Shown: positions 1-7,703 of the stretch, piece by piece | How positions within the stretch are numbered: the first letter of the stretch is position 1 | How the letters are laid out: each line of letters begins with the position of its first letter | Virus record (IMG/VR): IMGVR_UViG_3300045944_000260 | Span: 1 to 36,160 of that record | Length of the DNA stretch: 36,160 bases | Direction: 5' to 3' (one strand) | DNA from: a virus | Notes under the pieces: generated by a model | Databases searched by the model: none | Seen by the model: the letters and a program-made list of their open reading frames with translations, nothing else | What the model was told of the DNA's origin: nothing | Translations under genes and position numbers: made by a program

Positions 1-173
1 CAAGCCTCGTGCTCACGCATCCCGGCACGCTGTCGAAGACGGCGAGCGAGAACATCAAGACCTCCGTGCAGAACGCCATCGGCGGCGACAATCGCCACCG
101 CCTCTTGATCTTCGAAGAGGGGATGAAGGCCGAAAAGATTTCCATCCCGCCCGATGACGCGCAATTTCTGGAG
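1..173 (+). repeat. Left copy of terminal direct repeat (173 bp)
   Basis: Positions 1-173 align without gaps to 35880-36052 with three differences: 128 G/A, 170 G/A and 173 G/A. All three are synonymous in the portal frame. Beyond this point the copies diverge completely: Thr codon ACG at 174 here, Cys codon TGC at 36053 there. This is the signature of a circular or permuted genome assembled through two alleles rather than an exact terminal redundancy. Confidence 0.9.
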
Positions 174-1070
174 ACGCGGAAATTTCAAGTCCTCGAAATC
201 GCCCGCTGGTTCAATCTGCCGCCGCACAAGCTGCGCGACCTGGAGCGCGCGACCTACAGCAACATCGAGCAGCAGGCCATCGACTTCGTCACCGATACCC
301 TGCGGTACTGGCTCGTCGTCTGGGAGCAAGAGCTCCGGCGCAAGCTGATTCCGGAGCTCGAGTGGAATCAGCAATTCGTCGAGCACCTGATCGACGGCCT
401 GCTGCGTGGCGATTCGCAGGCCCGCCATACCGCCTACGCCTCGGGCCATCAAAACGGCTACTACTCCATCGACGACATCCGCGAGCTGGAGAATCTGAAT
501 CCGCTGCCCGATGGCGCCGGGGAAAAGTACTACGTCCAGGTCAACATGGTGCCCGTCGATCGCATCGATGAGCTGGTGGACAAGCAAGTCTCGACGGCGG
601 CGCCCGCGGATCCCACGCCACTCCCGACGGCGCGGGCCCTGCCGGATCCCGACGCCAGCGCCCGCATGATTGCCGCGCAACGCGCCCTCTTCGTCGATGC
701 GATGGGACGCATGGTGCGGCGCGAGACGCAAGCGCTGCGGCGGGCCGCGAAGAGCGGCTCGGCCGGCGTGACGCAGTGGCGGGAGGAGTTTTATCCGAAG
801 CACGCCGGGATGCTGCGCGATGCACTCTTGCCCGCGGTGTCGTCCCACCTGGCCTATGTGGCGGCCACCACCGGCGCGCAGGAGATCACGCGCCAGCTCG
901 CCGAGGCCCATATCGCCGAATCGCTCGGAGAGCTCGAGCGCTTGCCCGCCGAGGAATTAGAAAACGCGGTGGATCTCATGGCTCAGCGCTGGGAAGTCCA
1001 CCGGCCCGCCGCCCTGGCCGATAGCCTGATGACGGAGGAACTACGCCATGCCCTCACTCGCCCCGCCTGA
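1..1070 (+). CDS. HK97-family portal protein, C-terminal part (intein-free allele)
   Basis: Portal proteins form the dodecameric DNA channel at the capsid vertex. This frame enters from the left edge (first full codon at 3) and is the C-terminal continuation of the portal that starts at 35249. The stretch QFLETRKFQ followed by EIARWFNLPPHKL is the conserved clip/stem region of HK97-type portals, and NLNPLPDGAGEKYYVQVNMVP is the usual end of the core. About 170 further residues, rich in charged helix, form a C-terminal extension. Joined to the 268 residues encoded at 35249-36052, the intein-free protein would have 566 residues, longer than the usual 400-430. Here codon 174-176 (Thr) directly follows QFLE, whereas the right-hand copy has an intein at that point. 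Confidence 0.9.
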   Translation, partial: SLVLTHPGTLSKTASENIKTSVQNAIGGDNRHRLLIFEEGMKAEKISIPPDDAQFLETRKFQVLEIARWFNLPPHKLRDLERATYSNIEQQAIDFVTDTLRYWLVVWEQELRRKLIPELEWNQQFVEHLIDGLLRGDSQARHTAYASGHQNGYYSIDDIRELENLNPLPDGAGEKYYVQVNMVPVDRIDELVDKQVSTAAPADPTPLPTARALPDPDASARMIAAQRALFVDAMGRMVRRETQALRRAAKSGSAGVTQWREEFYPKHAGMLRDALLPAVSSHLAYVAATTGAQEITRQLAEAHIAESLGELERLPAEELENAVDLMAQRWEVHRPAALADSLMTEELRHALTRPA

Positions 1071-1638
1071 CGCGCTCGAGACGCGCTATCAGCCCGGCCA
1101 TCTGCGCGTGGCTCTCGGCGACGGCCTGCGCCCCAAGTTGACCGGCCACGCCATCGTGTTCAATGCCCCGAGCGAAACGCTGGGCTTCTTCCGCGAGCAG
1201 ATCGCGCCGCAGGCGATCCAGCGCACCTTTGACGAGGGCATCGACGTGCGCGCGCTGGTCGATCACGATCCAGCCAAGATCCTTGGGCGGGTGAGTGCGC
1301 GCACACTCAAGATCGCCGGCGATCCTCACGGGCTCCTGGTGGAGATCGATCCGCCCGATACGACCTACGCGCGCGATGTCCTCGAGTCCGTGCGCCGCGG
1401 CGATCTCAGCGGCATGTCCTTCGCCTTCCGCACGCTCATCGACGAGTGGGACGAATCGGTCGAGCCGCCGATGCGCACCGTGAAGGACATGCGGATCTCG
1501 GAAGTGAGTATCGTGACCTTCCCTGCGTACCCCCAGACCGACGTGGACGTGGCCCAGCGCTCGCTGAGTGCCTATCGCGCGGCCAAGCCCTTCGTGCCCT
1601 CGCTCGCCTTGCGCCGCCGCATGCTGGAGCTGCCGTGA
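1048..1638 (+). CDS. Prohead protease (HK97 gp4 / peptidase U35-S78 family)
   Basis: This is the maturation protease that cleaves the N-terminal delta domain of the capsid protein and then itself. The 196-residue length is typical. Family motifs are visible: a GHAIVFN strand near residue 33, VDHDP with the expected catalytic His73, and SGMSFAF with the expected catalytic Ser124, followed by the conserved RISEVSIVTFPAYP segment. The ATG is preceded by GGAGG with good spacing and overlaps the portal end by 23 nt. The order portal-protease-capsid is standard, but here a glycosyltransferase separates protease and capsid. Confidence 0.95.
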   Translation: MPSLAPPDALETRYQPGHLRVALGDGLRPKLTGHAIVFNAPSETLGFFREQIAPQAIQRTFDEGIDVRALVDHDPAKILGRVSARTLKIAGDPHGLLVEIDPPDTTYARDVLESVRRGDLSGMSFAFRTLIDEWDESVEPPMRTVKDMRISEVSIVTFPAYPQTDVDVAQRSLSAYRAAKPFVPSLALRRRMLELP

Positions 1639-3146
1639 GTCAACTCCGCGGCCCGCAAGTCCCGCTGGTGACGCGGCTGGCCGCCGCCGCCTACGATCAC
1701 GCGCTTCGCGACGAGTTTTTTCAGGCCATCGAGTATTTCGATCAGCTCGTGAAGATCCAGCCGCGCGCCAGCTTCTTCATGAGCTACGGCTCGGCCTTGA
1801 TGGCCGTCGGGCGCTCCGCGGAGGCGACGGCGATCTATGAGCAGGCGCTCACCGCGCCGCCGGGCTTGCAAGGCTACGAGCGCATGATGGTCCACGAGAA
1901 CCTGGTGTTCAGCACCGATCAGATGGACGACACCACGCTCGCGCAGGCGTCGGAACGGCGCAACGATTTCGCGCGGACCTACTTCGATCCCCTCGTGGCC
2001 AAGCCGCGGGCGCCCTACGCCAACACGCTGGATCCCGAGCGCCCGCTGCGCGTCGGCTACGTCGGCGGCGATTTCTCGATGCACTCGGCGACGATGGCCT
2101 TCGGCGTCGTGCTCATCAATCACACGCCGGCCGTCGAGCCGTTCCTCTACAACACGGCCCGCCCGAATCGGTGGGACGAATTCACCACGGTCTATTCCCA
2201 GCGCTGCACGCTCCGCATGATCGAGCAGGGCCAGCAGATGAGCGATGACGATCTCGCCGAGCTCGTGCGGCGCGATCGGATCGATATCCTCGTCGATCTC
2301 GGGTCATTCAGCAACGGTGGGCGGCTCTCCCTCTTTGCGCTGAAACCGGCGCCCATTCAAATCACCGCGTGGGGCTACGTGATGGGCACGGGCTTGGAGA
2401 CGATTGATTACATTTTCGGGGATCCCGTCGCCATGCCGCACCGGCTGCAGCCCTATTACCGCGAGCAGATTTATCACTTGCCGAGCATCATCCCGTTCAA
2501 CTACCAGCACTACGCGCCCGAGCCCAACGTCCTCCCGTGTCTGCACAATCAGCCCTTCACCTTCGGCTGTTTCAATCGGGCGGCGAAGATCGGGGCGAAG
2601 ACGTTGGCGCTCTGGAAGCAAGTCCTGCACGCGCTGCCGGAGAGCCGACTCATTCTCAAAGAGGGCCAGCTCGGCTATCCCTACCACGCCGAGCGCATCC
2701 TGAAAGCCCTGGAGATCAATCCGCGGCGGGTGATCATCCAGGGGCACTCCGGCCACGCCGATCACCTGGGCGCCTATGGCCAGATCGACCTGGCCCTCGA
2801 TCCCTTCCCGATCGCCGGCGGGGTCTCGATGCTCGAGGGGATCGGGCAGGGGGTGCCCGCGCTCATCCGCCGGGATGCGAATCAGGAGCGGGTCTGCTCC
2901 CTGGTCGGGGTGTCAGCGTCGGAGATCCTGGGCCTGTCCGATTTCGTGGCCGATAGCGATGAGGACTACGTGCGGCTGGCGAAGGCGTGGGCGACGGAGG
3001 GCCGGCCGCTCTTGGCCCAATGGCGGATGTACCTGCGGGCGATGCTGCTGAAAAGCCCGATCCACGCCGGCTACGTGCAGGCCGTGGAGGGCGCCTACCG
3101 GGACTTCTGGCGGGAGTACTGCGGCAAGGCCGGATCAGCCGCCTAG
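1635..3146 (+). CDS. GT41 (OGT/SPINDLY-like) protein glycosyltransferase with short TPR region
   Basis: This is a predicted cytoplasmic transferase that moves a sugar from a nucleotide donor to Ser/Thr of proteins. The GTG at 1635 overlaps the protease stop by 4 nt and gives 503 residues. Residues 20-75 look like one to two TPR helical repeats. The GT41 blocks follow: RVGYVGGDFSMHS (139-151, with the His of the OGT active-site loop), DILVDLGSFSNGGR (217-230), LKPAPIQITAWGYVMGTG (236-253) and DYIFGDP. Next come FGCFNRAAKIG (310-320, Lys318 at the place of the donor-phosphate-binding Lys) and IDLALDPFPIAGGVSMLEG (384-402). Known GT41 enzymes use UDP-GlcNAc, UDP-hexose or GDP-fucose; the donor here is unknown. 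Its place between protease and capsid suggests a virion protein as substrate. Confidence 0.88.
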   Translation: MSQLRGPQVPLVTRLAAAAYDHALRDEFFQAIEYFDQLVKIQPRASFFMSYGSALMAVGRSAEATAIYEQALTAPPGLQGYERMMVHENLVFSTDQMDDTTLAQASERRNDFARTYFDPLVAKPRAPYANTLDPERPLRVGYVGGDFSMHSATMAFGVVLINHTPAVEPFLYNTARPNRWDEFTTVYSQRCTLRMIEQGQQMSDDDLAELVRRDRIDILVDLGSFSNGGRLSLFALKPAPIQITAWGYVMGTGLETIDYIFGDPVAMPHRLQPYYREQIYHLPSIIPFNYQHYAPEPNVLPCLHNQPFTFGCFNRAAKIGAKTLALWKQVLHALPESRLILKEGQLGYPYHAERILKALEINPRRVIIQGHSGHADHLGAYGQIDLALDPFPIAGGVSMLEGIGQGVPALIRRDANQERVCSLVGVSASEILGLSDFVADSDEDYVRLAKAWATEGRPLLAQWRMYLRAMLLKSPIHAGYVQAVEGAYRDFWREYCGKAGSAA

Positions 3147-3383
3147 AATTGGCAGCCAGGGGCCTTAGAAACGATTTCTTGACAAGGTGGCGCGTCAAGA
3201 TCTAGCCTCTGGGCCGTCGATGGGCCTTCGGAGCCGACGCTGACCAGCCCACCGGCCACATAGCGAAGACGCGCACGCCGTAGCGGGCGCTGGATCGCGG
3301 GATCGAATCTCTCAACGTGAGAGTTTCGCCAGCCGGCCAGCGCTGTCCCATGCGGTCGCCTGGGCGAACAAGAAAGGGCGGCC
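3147..3383 (+). promoter_or_regulatory. Intergenic region upstream of capsid gene with promoter/operator
   Basis: This 237-bp gap is the longest in the head module. It holds the palindrome CTTGACAAG at 3178-3186, which includes a perfect -35 hexamer TTGACA (3179-3184). A weak -10 candidate TAGCCT lies at 3203-3208, 18 nt downstream. A second half-site-like CGTCAAG lies at 3194-3200. A perfect 6-bp stem CTCTCA/TGAGAG with a 3-nt loop lies at 3309-3323. Independent, repressor-controlled transcription of the capsid gene is a reasonable reading, but the -10 is poor. Confidence 0.55.
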
Positions 3384-4748
3384 ATGCCGGCACATCAGGA
3401 TCTCGTCGATCAGCGCCACGCCATCGCGCAAGAACTCCGCAAGATCGTGGACAAAGCCACCGCCGAGAAGCGCGATCTGAACGCGGAGGAAAACGAGAAG
3501 TTCGACCGGCTCCACGGTGAGGATTCGGCGCTTCGCGCCAAGCTGGACAAGCTAACTCGCCTGGAGCAGATCGAGCGCGAGCTCGGCGAGAGCCGCGGCC
3601 GGCAAGCCGAGCCGGCGAAGCCGTGGACGCCCGAGCCGACCGTGCCTGCACGCCGGGAGACCTCCCAGGATCGCTATGCCTCCGGGCTCGAGGGCTTCCG
3701 GACGTGGCTCCTGGCCGGATCGACCAAGCGCAACACGATCACCGCCGAGCGCATCGACGCCGCCCGGCGGGTAGGCTTCGATCCCGATAGCCGGATCGTC
3801 GATCTCGAAATGCCCGTCATCGTGCCGCATTCGCTCGAGGAAGCCCGCAGTCTCAAATACGACGCGGTGGACTACCGGGCGATGGCGGTGGGCTCGGCCG
3901 GCCTCGGCGGCTACTCCGTCCCCGATGAGCTGATGCGCCCGCTCGAGGTCGCCCTGCTCCAATTCGGCGGCATGCGCACGGTGGCCACCATCCTGCGCAC
4001 CGATACCGGCGCTTCGCTGCCGATCCCGATGACGAACGACACCGCCAACAAGGGCGAGATCATCGCGGAGAACGCGACCGTCAATCAGCAGGATCTGACG
4101 CTCACCCAGCTCACCCTCGGCGCCTACAAGTATTCCTCGAAGATGGTGCTCGTCTCCGTCGAGCTCATGCAGGACAACGCCATCAATCTGGCGTCCTTCC
4201 TCGGCGAAGCGCTGGGCACCCGGATCGGCCGCATCACCAACGATCACTGGACGACCGGCACCGGCACCAGCCAGCCGTGGGGCATCGTCACCCGGGCGAC
4301 CACCGGCAAGGCGTCGGCGACCTCGCAGCAGACCAGCGTGATCTTCGACGACCTGGTGGACCTCGAGCACTCCGTGGATCCGGCCTACCGGCCCGGGGCG
4401 CGCTTTATGATGCACGACAGCACGCTCAAGGTGATCAAGAAGCTGAAAGACACGAGCGGCCGGCCGCTCTTCCTGCCGGGCCTGGCCTCCACGAATCCCG
4501 ACACGATCCTCGGCTATCCCTTCGTCATCAATCAGTCGATGGCCGCGGTGGGGACGACGGCGAAGTGCATTCTCTTCGGCGATCTGTCGAAGTACATCAT
4601 CCGCGACGTGCGCGGGATCACGCTGCTGCGGCTCGATGAGCGCTTCGCGGAATTCCATCAGACCGCCTTCCTGGCCTTTGCGCGCTTCGACGGCGATCTG
4701 ATGAACGCCGGCACCAACCCGGTCAAGTTCTTCGTCAACGTGGCGTAG
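3384..4748 (+). CDS. Major capsid protein (HK97 gp5 family)
   Basis: Residues 1 to about 75 form a charged, coiled-coil delta domain that acts as an internal scaffold. A linker of about 40 residues follows, and from about residue 150 the HK97 fold. The fold shows the usual SAGLGGYSVPDELMRPLEVAL and ASLPIPMTNDTANKGE segments, the VSVELMQDNAINLASFLG spine helix and a terminal ARFDGDLMNAGTNPVKFFVNVA. The 454-residue length fits a self-scaffolding capsid cleaved by the protease at 1048. The ATG is preceded by AAAGGG. It is the most plausible substrate for the adjacent GT41 enzyme, although nothing in the sequence proves this. Confidence 0.95.
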   Translation: MPAHQDLVDQRHAIAQELRKIVDKATAEKRDLNAEENEKFDRLHGEDSALRAKLDKLTRLEQIERELGESRGRQAEPAKPWTPEPTVPARRETSQDRYASGLEGFRTWLLAGSTKRNTITAERIDAARRVGFDPDSRIVDLEMPVIVPHSLEEARSLKYDAVDYRAMAVGSAGLGGYSVPDELMRPLEVALLQFGGMRTVATILRTDTGASLPIPMTNDTANKGEIIAENATVNQQDLTLTQLTLGAYKYSSKMVLVSVELMQDNAINLASFLGEALGTRIGRITNDHWTTGTGTSQPWGIVTRATTGKASATSQQTSVIFDDLVDLEHSVDPAYRPGARFMMHDSTLKVIKKLKDTSGRPLFLPGLASTNPDTILGYPFVINQSMAAVGTTAKCILFGDLSKYIIRDVRGITLLRLDERFAEFHQTAFLAFARFDGDLMNAGTNPVKFFVNVA

Positions 4749-4757
4749 GAGGCGGGC

Positions 4758-4940
4758 ATGGCGTGGCTGGCGGGCGGGACGACCAAGCAGTGTGAGAAGT
4801 GCGGCGGCACCATCAAGACCGACAACGAGATCGTGGAGCAGCCGGAAGAGGGCGAGCCGGTGACGCGCGAGATCGAGCGGCATCTCGGCTCCTGCAATCC
4901 GCCGGTGGTGGAGGAGTACGCGGAGGCGCCGAAGCCGTGA
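4758..4940 (+). CDS. Small Cys/His zinc-finger-like protein
   Basis: This 60-residue protein carries QCEKCGG near residue 11 and HLGSC near residue 42, together a possible C-x2-C...H-x3-C zinc site. The acidic middle is rich in Glu. It lies between capsid and connector genes, where phages often carry short head decoration or unknown proteins. The start follows a GGAGG-like site 9 nt after the capsid stop, and the end overlaps the next gene by 4 nt. I assign no function. Confidence 0.7.
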   Translation: MAWLAGGTTKQCEKCGGTIKTDNEIVEQPEEGEPVTREIERHLGSCNPPVVEEYAEAPKP

Positions 4941-5170
4941 AGATCAAGTGCCTCGTGCCGGAGGCGGATATGAGCGGGTCGTTCGACTACGGGCAGATCG
5001 TGGATATGCCCGAGGCGACGGCCCGCGCCTTTCTGAAACGGCGCACGACCGACGGCTCGCCGAAGTGGGTGGAAGTGGCCCCGACGGCCTGCCCGCACTG
5101 TGGCCAAGATCTCGAGGCGCCGCCGCTCGAGGCGGCCACCGTCAGCCACCAACCGCGGCGCCGTGGCTGA
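4937..5170 (+). CDS. Hypothetical protein with single CxxC
   Basis: This 77-residue protein starts at GTG (4937), overlapping the previous stop by 4 nt. The N-terminal two-thirds (YGQIVDMPEATARAFLKRR) resembles the small all-beta or mixed head-module proteins in which a binding loop is followed by an amphipathic helix. The C-terminus has ACPHCGQDLEAPP, half of a zinc ribbon. It ends inside the start of the connector gene. Function unknown. Confidence 0.65.
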   Translation: MKIKCLVPEADMSGSFDYGQIVDMPEATARAFLKRRTTDGSPKWVEVAPTACPHCGQDLEAPPLEAATVSHQPRRRG

Positions 5171-5744
5171 CGCGCTCAACCTGGTGACCGCGCCATTGAT
5201 CGAGCCCATCACGGTCAATGACGTGAAGCTGCACGCCCGCGTGACTGGCCTGCAGGATGATCAGGTCATCGCGAGTCTCATTCCCGCCGCCCGCCGCCTG
5301 CTCGACGGGCGGGACAGTTGGCTCGGGCGGGCCCTCATCACGCAAACCTGGGATTACTTCTTGCCGGCCTTTCCGTGCTGCGGCGAGATCCGGATCCCGC
5401 TGCCGCCGCTGCAGAGCGTGACCTCGGTGAAGTATTACGACGCGGCGGGCGCCCTGCAGACGCTCCCGCCGGCCGACTACGTGGTGGACACCTACGCGCA
5501 GCCTGGGCGCATCGTCCCGGCCTACGGCGTCTCGTGGCCGTCCACCCGCTCGTATCTGCCCAACGCCGTCGAGATTCGCTTCGTCGCCGGCTACGGGGCG
5601 AAGGTGTCCGACATTCCCCAAGATATCCGCGCGTGGCTCGCCCAAGCCGTGGCCTTCCTCTACGAGAATCGCGAAGCCCCGGTGATCCCGACGGCGTTTC
5701 TGCACTCGCTCGGCGGCACCTACCGCGTGGAGTACGCCTTTTGA
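5163..5744 (+). CDS. Head-tail connector (gp6-like adaptor)
   Basis: This protein of the HK97 gp6/SPP1 gp15-like adaptor family forms the ring under the portal. The family pattern is visible: EPITVNDVKLHARV...DDQVIASLIPAARRLLDGRDSW, then the hydrophobic ITQTWDYFLP, a PLPPLQSVTSVKYYDAAGA strand-loop, a FVAGYG motif and a helical end IPQDIRAWLAQAVAFLYENRE. The length of 193 residues is usual. The GTG at 5163 overlaps the previous gene by 8 nt; the TTG at 5741 of the next gene overlaps its end. Confidence 0.88.
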   Translation: MADALNLVTAPLIEPITVNDVKLHARVTGLQDDQVIASLIPAARRLLDGRDSWLGRALITQTWDYFLPAFPCCGEIRIPLPPLQSVTSVKYYDAAGALQTLPPADYVVDTYAQPGRIVPAYGVSWPSTRSYLPNAVEIRFVAGYGAKVSDIPQDIRAWLAQAVAFLYENREAPVIPTAFLHSLGGTYRVEYAF

Positions 5745-6091
5745 ATGCCGGCGAGCTGCACGACCGGATCATCCTCGAGCGGCTGGATCGCACGACGAGC
5801 GAATGGGTGGAGATCGCCGATCCGGTGATGCGCGCGTCGGTCGAATCGCAGGGCGCCGAGCTCTACCGCGTGCGGATTCGCTACCGCCACGATCTCTTCG
5901 GCTTGAAGGACACCGAGCCCAAGCTGCGGATCCTCTGGGATCGCGGCGCCGGCGAGCCGCGGGTCCTCTTCGTCGATGACGTGCTCGAGACGGTGCGCGC
6001 CCGGGAAGTGACCCTCATGGCGGCCGGCCGCCACGTCGAAGAGCCCGTGCTGCCGCATGGCGTGATCGAGCGGCGCACCTGGCCAGAATAA
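5741..6091 (+). CDS. Head-tail adaptor / head closure protein
   Basis: This 116-residue protein starts at TTG 5741 in a 4-nt overlap. AGELHDRIILERLDRT at the N-terminus is the typical opening of the SPP1 gp16/HK97 gp7-type closure family (small beta-barrel). RYRHDLFGLKDTEPKLRI and a late VDDVLETVRAREVTLMAA also fit. It should bind below the connector ring and stop DNA leakage before tail joining. Order and size support the call. Confidence 0.82.
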   Translation: MNAGELHDRIILERLDRTTSEWVEIADPVMRASVESQGAELYRVRIRYRHDLFGLKDTEPKLRILWDRGAGEPRVLFVDDVLETVRAREVTLMAAGRHVEEPVLPHGVIERRTWPE

Positions 6092-6100
6092 GGGGGCCTC

Positions 6101-6523
6101 ATGTCCAACATCGCGAACGGCTGGACCTTCAATCGCGGAGACGGCGCCACGCCGACGGAAGCGTTCACGGAAGTCCCGAACACCAGCCGGGCCGATCCAG
6201 GCGCCCCGACCTCGCCCGATATCGACGTGACGCACCTGGGCTCCACGGCGCGCGAGAGCAAGCCGGGCCTGCCGGCCTTCGGCGACTTCCAGGCCGAGAC
6301 GATCTATACGCCTGACGATACCGTCCACAACGCGATGCGTGCCGAGGCGCCGTCGGCGACCTTCCGCAACTATCGCCTGATGGATCCCACGAACACCTTC
6401 GGCTTCCAATTCTCGCTGGCGATCGCCACCTTCGTCACCGCCGGCTATGAGGTCGATGGCTCCCTGCGCAATCGCATCACCTTCAAGCAACAAGGGGCGC
6501 CGACCTTGGTTGGGGACGCATGA
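6101..6523 (+). CDS. Major tail tube protein
   Basis: This 140-residue protein polymerises as hexameric rings into the tail tube. It starts with an ATG after a GGGGG site and ends with an overlap into the tail chaperone gene. The sequence carries SPDIDVTHLGST...FGDFQAETIYTPDD, the usual order of the compact tail tube fold (for example phage lambda gpV N-domain-like and related short tube proteins). The place directly before the frameshifting chaperone pair strongly supports the call. Confidence 0.85.
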   Translation: MSNIANGWTFNRGDGATPTEAFTEVPNTSRADPGAPTSPDIDVTHLGSTARESKPGLPAFGDFQAETIYTPDDTVHNAMRAEAPSATFRNYRLMDPTNTFGFQFSLAIATFVTAGYEVDGSLRNRITFKQQGAPTLVGDA

Positions 6524-6870
6524 GCCTGCGCGATCGCGTGCGCAGCTTGAAACCGCGACGGGTGAGAGTCGCCGTGCCAGGCCATGACCTCGAGGTCACG
6601 CTCCAGGCGCCGACGGCGGGCGCCTGGCTCGAGTATCAGCGGTGGCTGATGGCCTTGCCGTCAGACTCGCTCGAGCATCTGACGGCGATCGTCGCCCTGA
6701 CCGCGGTCGATCCCGAGGACGGCAAGCCGATCTTGACCGCCGAGGATTGCCAGCAGCTTCCCCATGATGTCTTGACCACCTTGGCCCGGGCGGCGATGGA
6801 GCTCACCCACAGCACGGCGGATCAGGGAGTGGCCGCCGCCAAGGGGGAATCCTCGCCCAGCCGCTCCTGA
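6520..6870 (+). CDS. Tail assembly chaperone, upstream (G-like) product
   Basis: This 116-residue protein starts in an ATGA overlap with the tail tube gene. The first half (RVAVPGHDLEVTLQAPTAG) is beta-rich, and the second half is helical. It is followed in the -1 frame by an open extension, as in lambda gpG/gpGT. The in-frame stop at 6868-6870 gives the short form. A Gly run at 6843-6847 is the likely slip site. Confidence 0.8.
   Translation: MSLRDRVRSLKPRRVRVAVPGHDLEVTLQAPTAGAWLEYQRWLMALPSDSLEHLTAIVALTAVDPEDGKPILTAEDCQQLPHDVLTTLARAAMELTHSTADQGVAAAKGESSPSRS
6840..6848 (+). other. Probable -1 ribosomal frameshift site
   Basis: The run CAAGGGGGA contains five G. Zero-frame codons are AAG GGG GAA. 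Slipping back one base gives GGG GGA ATC, and the new frame stays open through 7088. No classical X-XXY-YYZ heptamer is perfect here, but P-site GGG re-pairing is. The zero-frame stop lies about 20 nt downstream at 6868. Confidence 0.6.
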
Positions 6871-7088
6871 GATACACCCTGGGGCTCTCACGGCGGCTGG
6901 GGATGAGTTGGAAGGCCATGCTGGAGACGGTGGACATCGACGAGCTGGTGTATCAAGTCGCCTACGATGCCCTCGAGGCCGAGCCGGCGAAGGCCCCGGC
7001 CTCGGCGGCGCCGGCGCCCGCCTTGATCGATCTCATGGCTCCCGATGTCTACGAGCAGATCAAACGACGGCTTGGGATGCGCCCGTAG
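6846..7088 (+). CDS. Tail assembly chaperone, -1 frame (T-like) extension
   Basis: This is the -1 extension of the 6520 gene. From GGA (6846) the frame reads GILAQPLLRYTLGLSRRLG and continues through MSWKAMLETVDIDELVYQV to the stop at 7086-7088, about 80 residues. It carries no initiator of its own before ATG 6903 (a possible but unlikely separate start). The full G-T fusion would have about 190 residues and recruit tape measure protein during tail assembly. RYTLGLSRRLGMSWKAML resembles the helical T domain of many siphophages. Confidence 0.7.
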   Translation, partial: GILAQPLLRYTLGLSRRLGMSWKAMLETVDIDELVYQVAYDALEAEPAKAPASAAPAPALIDLMAPDVYEQIKRRLGMRP

Positions 7089-7091
7089 ACC

Positions 7092-7703
7092 ATGGCCGCC
7101 GTCAATGCGTCCCTCACCATCAAGGGGCTGAGTGAACTCGACCGGGCCCTGGCCGAGCTGCCCGACAAGGTAGAGGAACACGTGATGGCGGTGGCGCTCC
7201 GTGACGCCGGCCTGGTGATCCACCGCGCCGCCGTCGCCAATATCCCCAAGCGCTCCGGCCGCACCGCGGCCGATCTCCGGCTCGCCGTCCAGCAGCCCGC
7301 CACCGATCAAGGCGTGGCCGCCGTCGGCGGCACCACCGGCAAAGACGGGCGGGCCTTTATCCTGCGCTTCCTCGAGATGGGGACGAAGGCCCACAAGATC
7401 GTGGCGGGCAGTAACGAGCGGCGCCAGGCGCGGCAGGCAGCCAAGGCGCTGGCGGCCATCGGCCAGAAAAGTGCGGCCCGGGCCCTGCGTAAGCGCGTCC
7501 GTGAGGGCGGGATCCGGATGCGGAAAGCGCTGCGCATGCCCGGGCCCACCTTCCGCCGGAGCGTGAACCATCCCGGCTCGCCGGTACTGAGCCCGTTGAC
7601 GCGGGCCCTCTTCGAGAACGGCCCGCGGGCGATCGATGTGTTTCGCCGGGCGCTCTGGGCGGGGATCGTGAAGCAAGCGCGCACGCTGAAACAGCCCGCA
7701 TGA
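7092..7703 (+). CDS. HK97 gp10-like tail completion/joining protein
   Basis: This 203-residue protein opens with the typical gp10 pattern: LTIKGLSELDRALAELPDKVEEHVMAVALRDAGLVIHRAA, then IPKRSGRTAADLR. Later it has RFLEMGTKAHKI, matching the EFGTxxxxA motif. Members of this family sit between head and tail. Usually the gene lies before the tail tube gene; here it follows the chaperone pair, a mild rearrangement. A basic helix-rich C-terminal part is longer than usual. Confidence 0.82.
   Translation: MAAVNASLTIKGLSELDRALAELPDKVEEHVMAVALRDAGLVIHRAAVANIPKRSGRTAADLRLAVQQPATDQGVAAVGGTTGKDGRAFILRFLEMGTKAHKIVAGSNERRQARQAAKALAAIGQKSAARALRKRVREGGIRMRKALRMPGPTFRRSVNHPGSPVLSPLTRALFENGPRAIDVFRRALWAGIVKQARTLKQPA

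Noticed and set aside
1-173. Terminal repeat as a physical end redundancy of the virion DNA
   Set aside because: The copies differ at three sites and one is followed by an intein, so they are alleles rather than an exact packaged redundancy.
3552-4883. 443-residue minus-strand frame over the capsid gene
   Set aside because: Shadow of the major capsid protein; the plus frame has clear HK97 motifs and a ribosome site.
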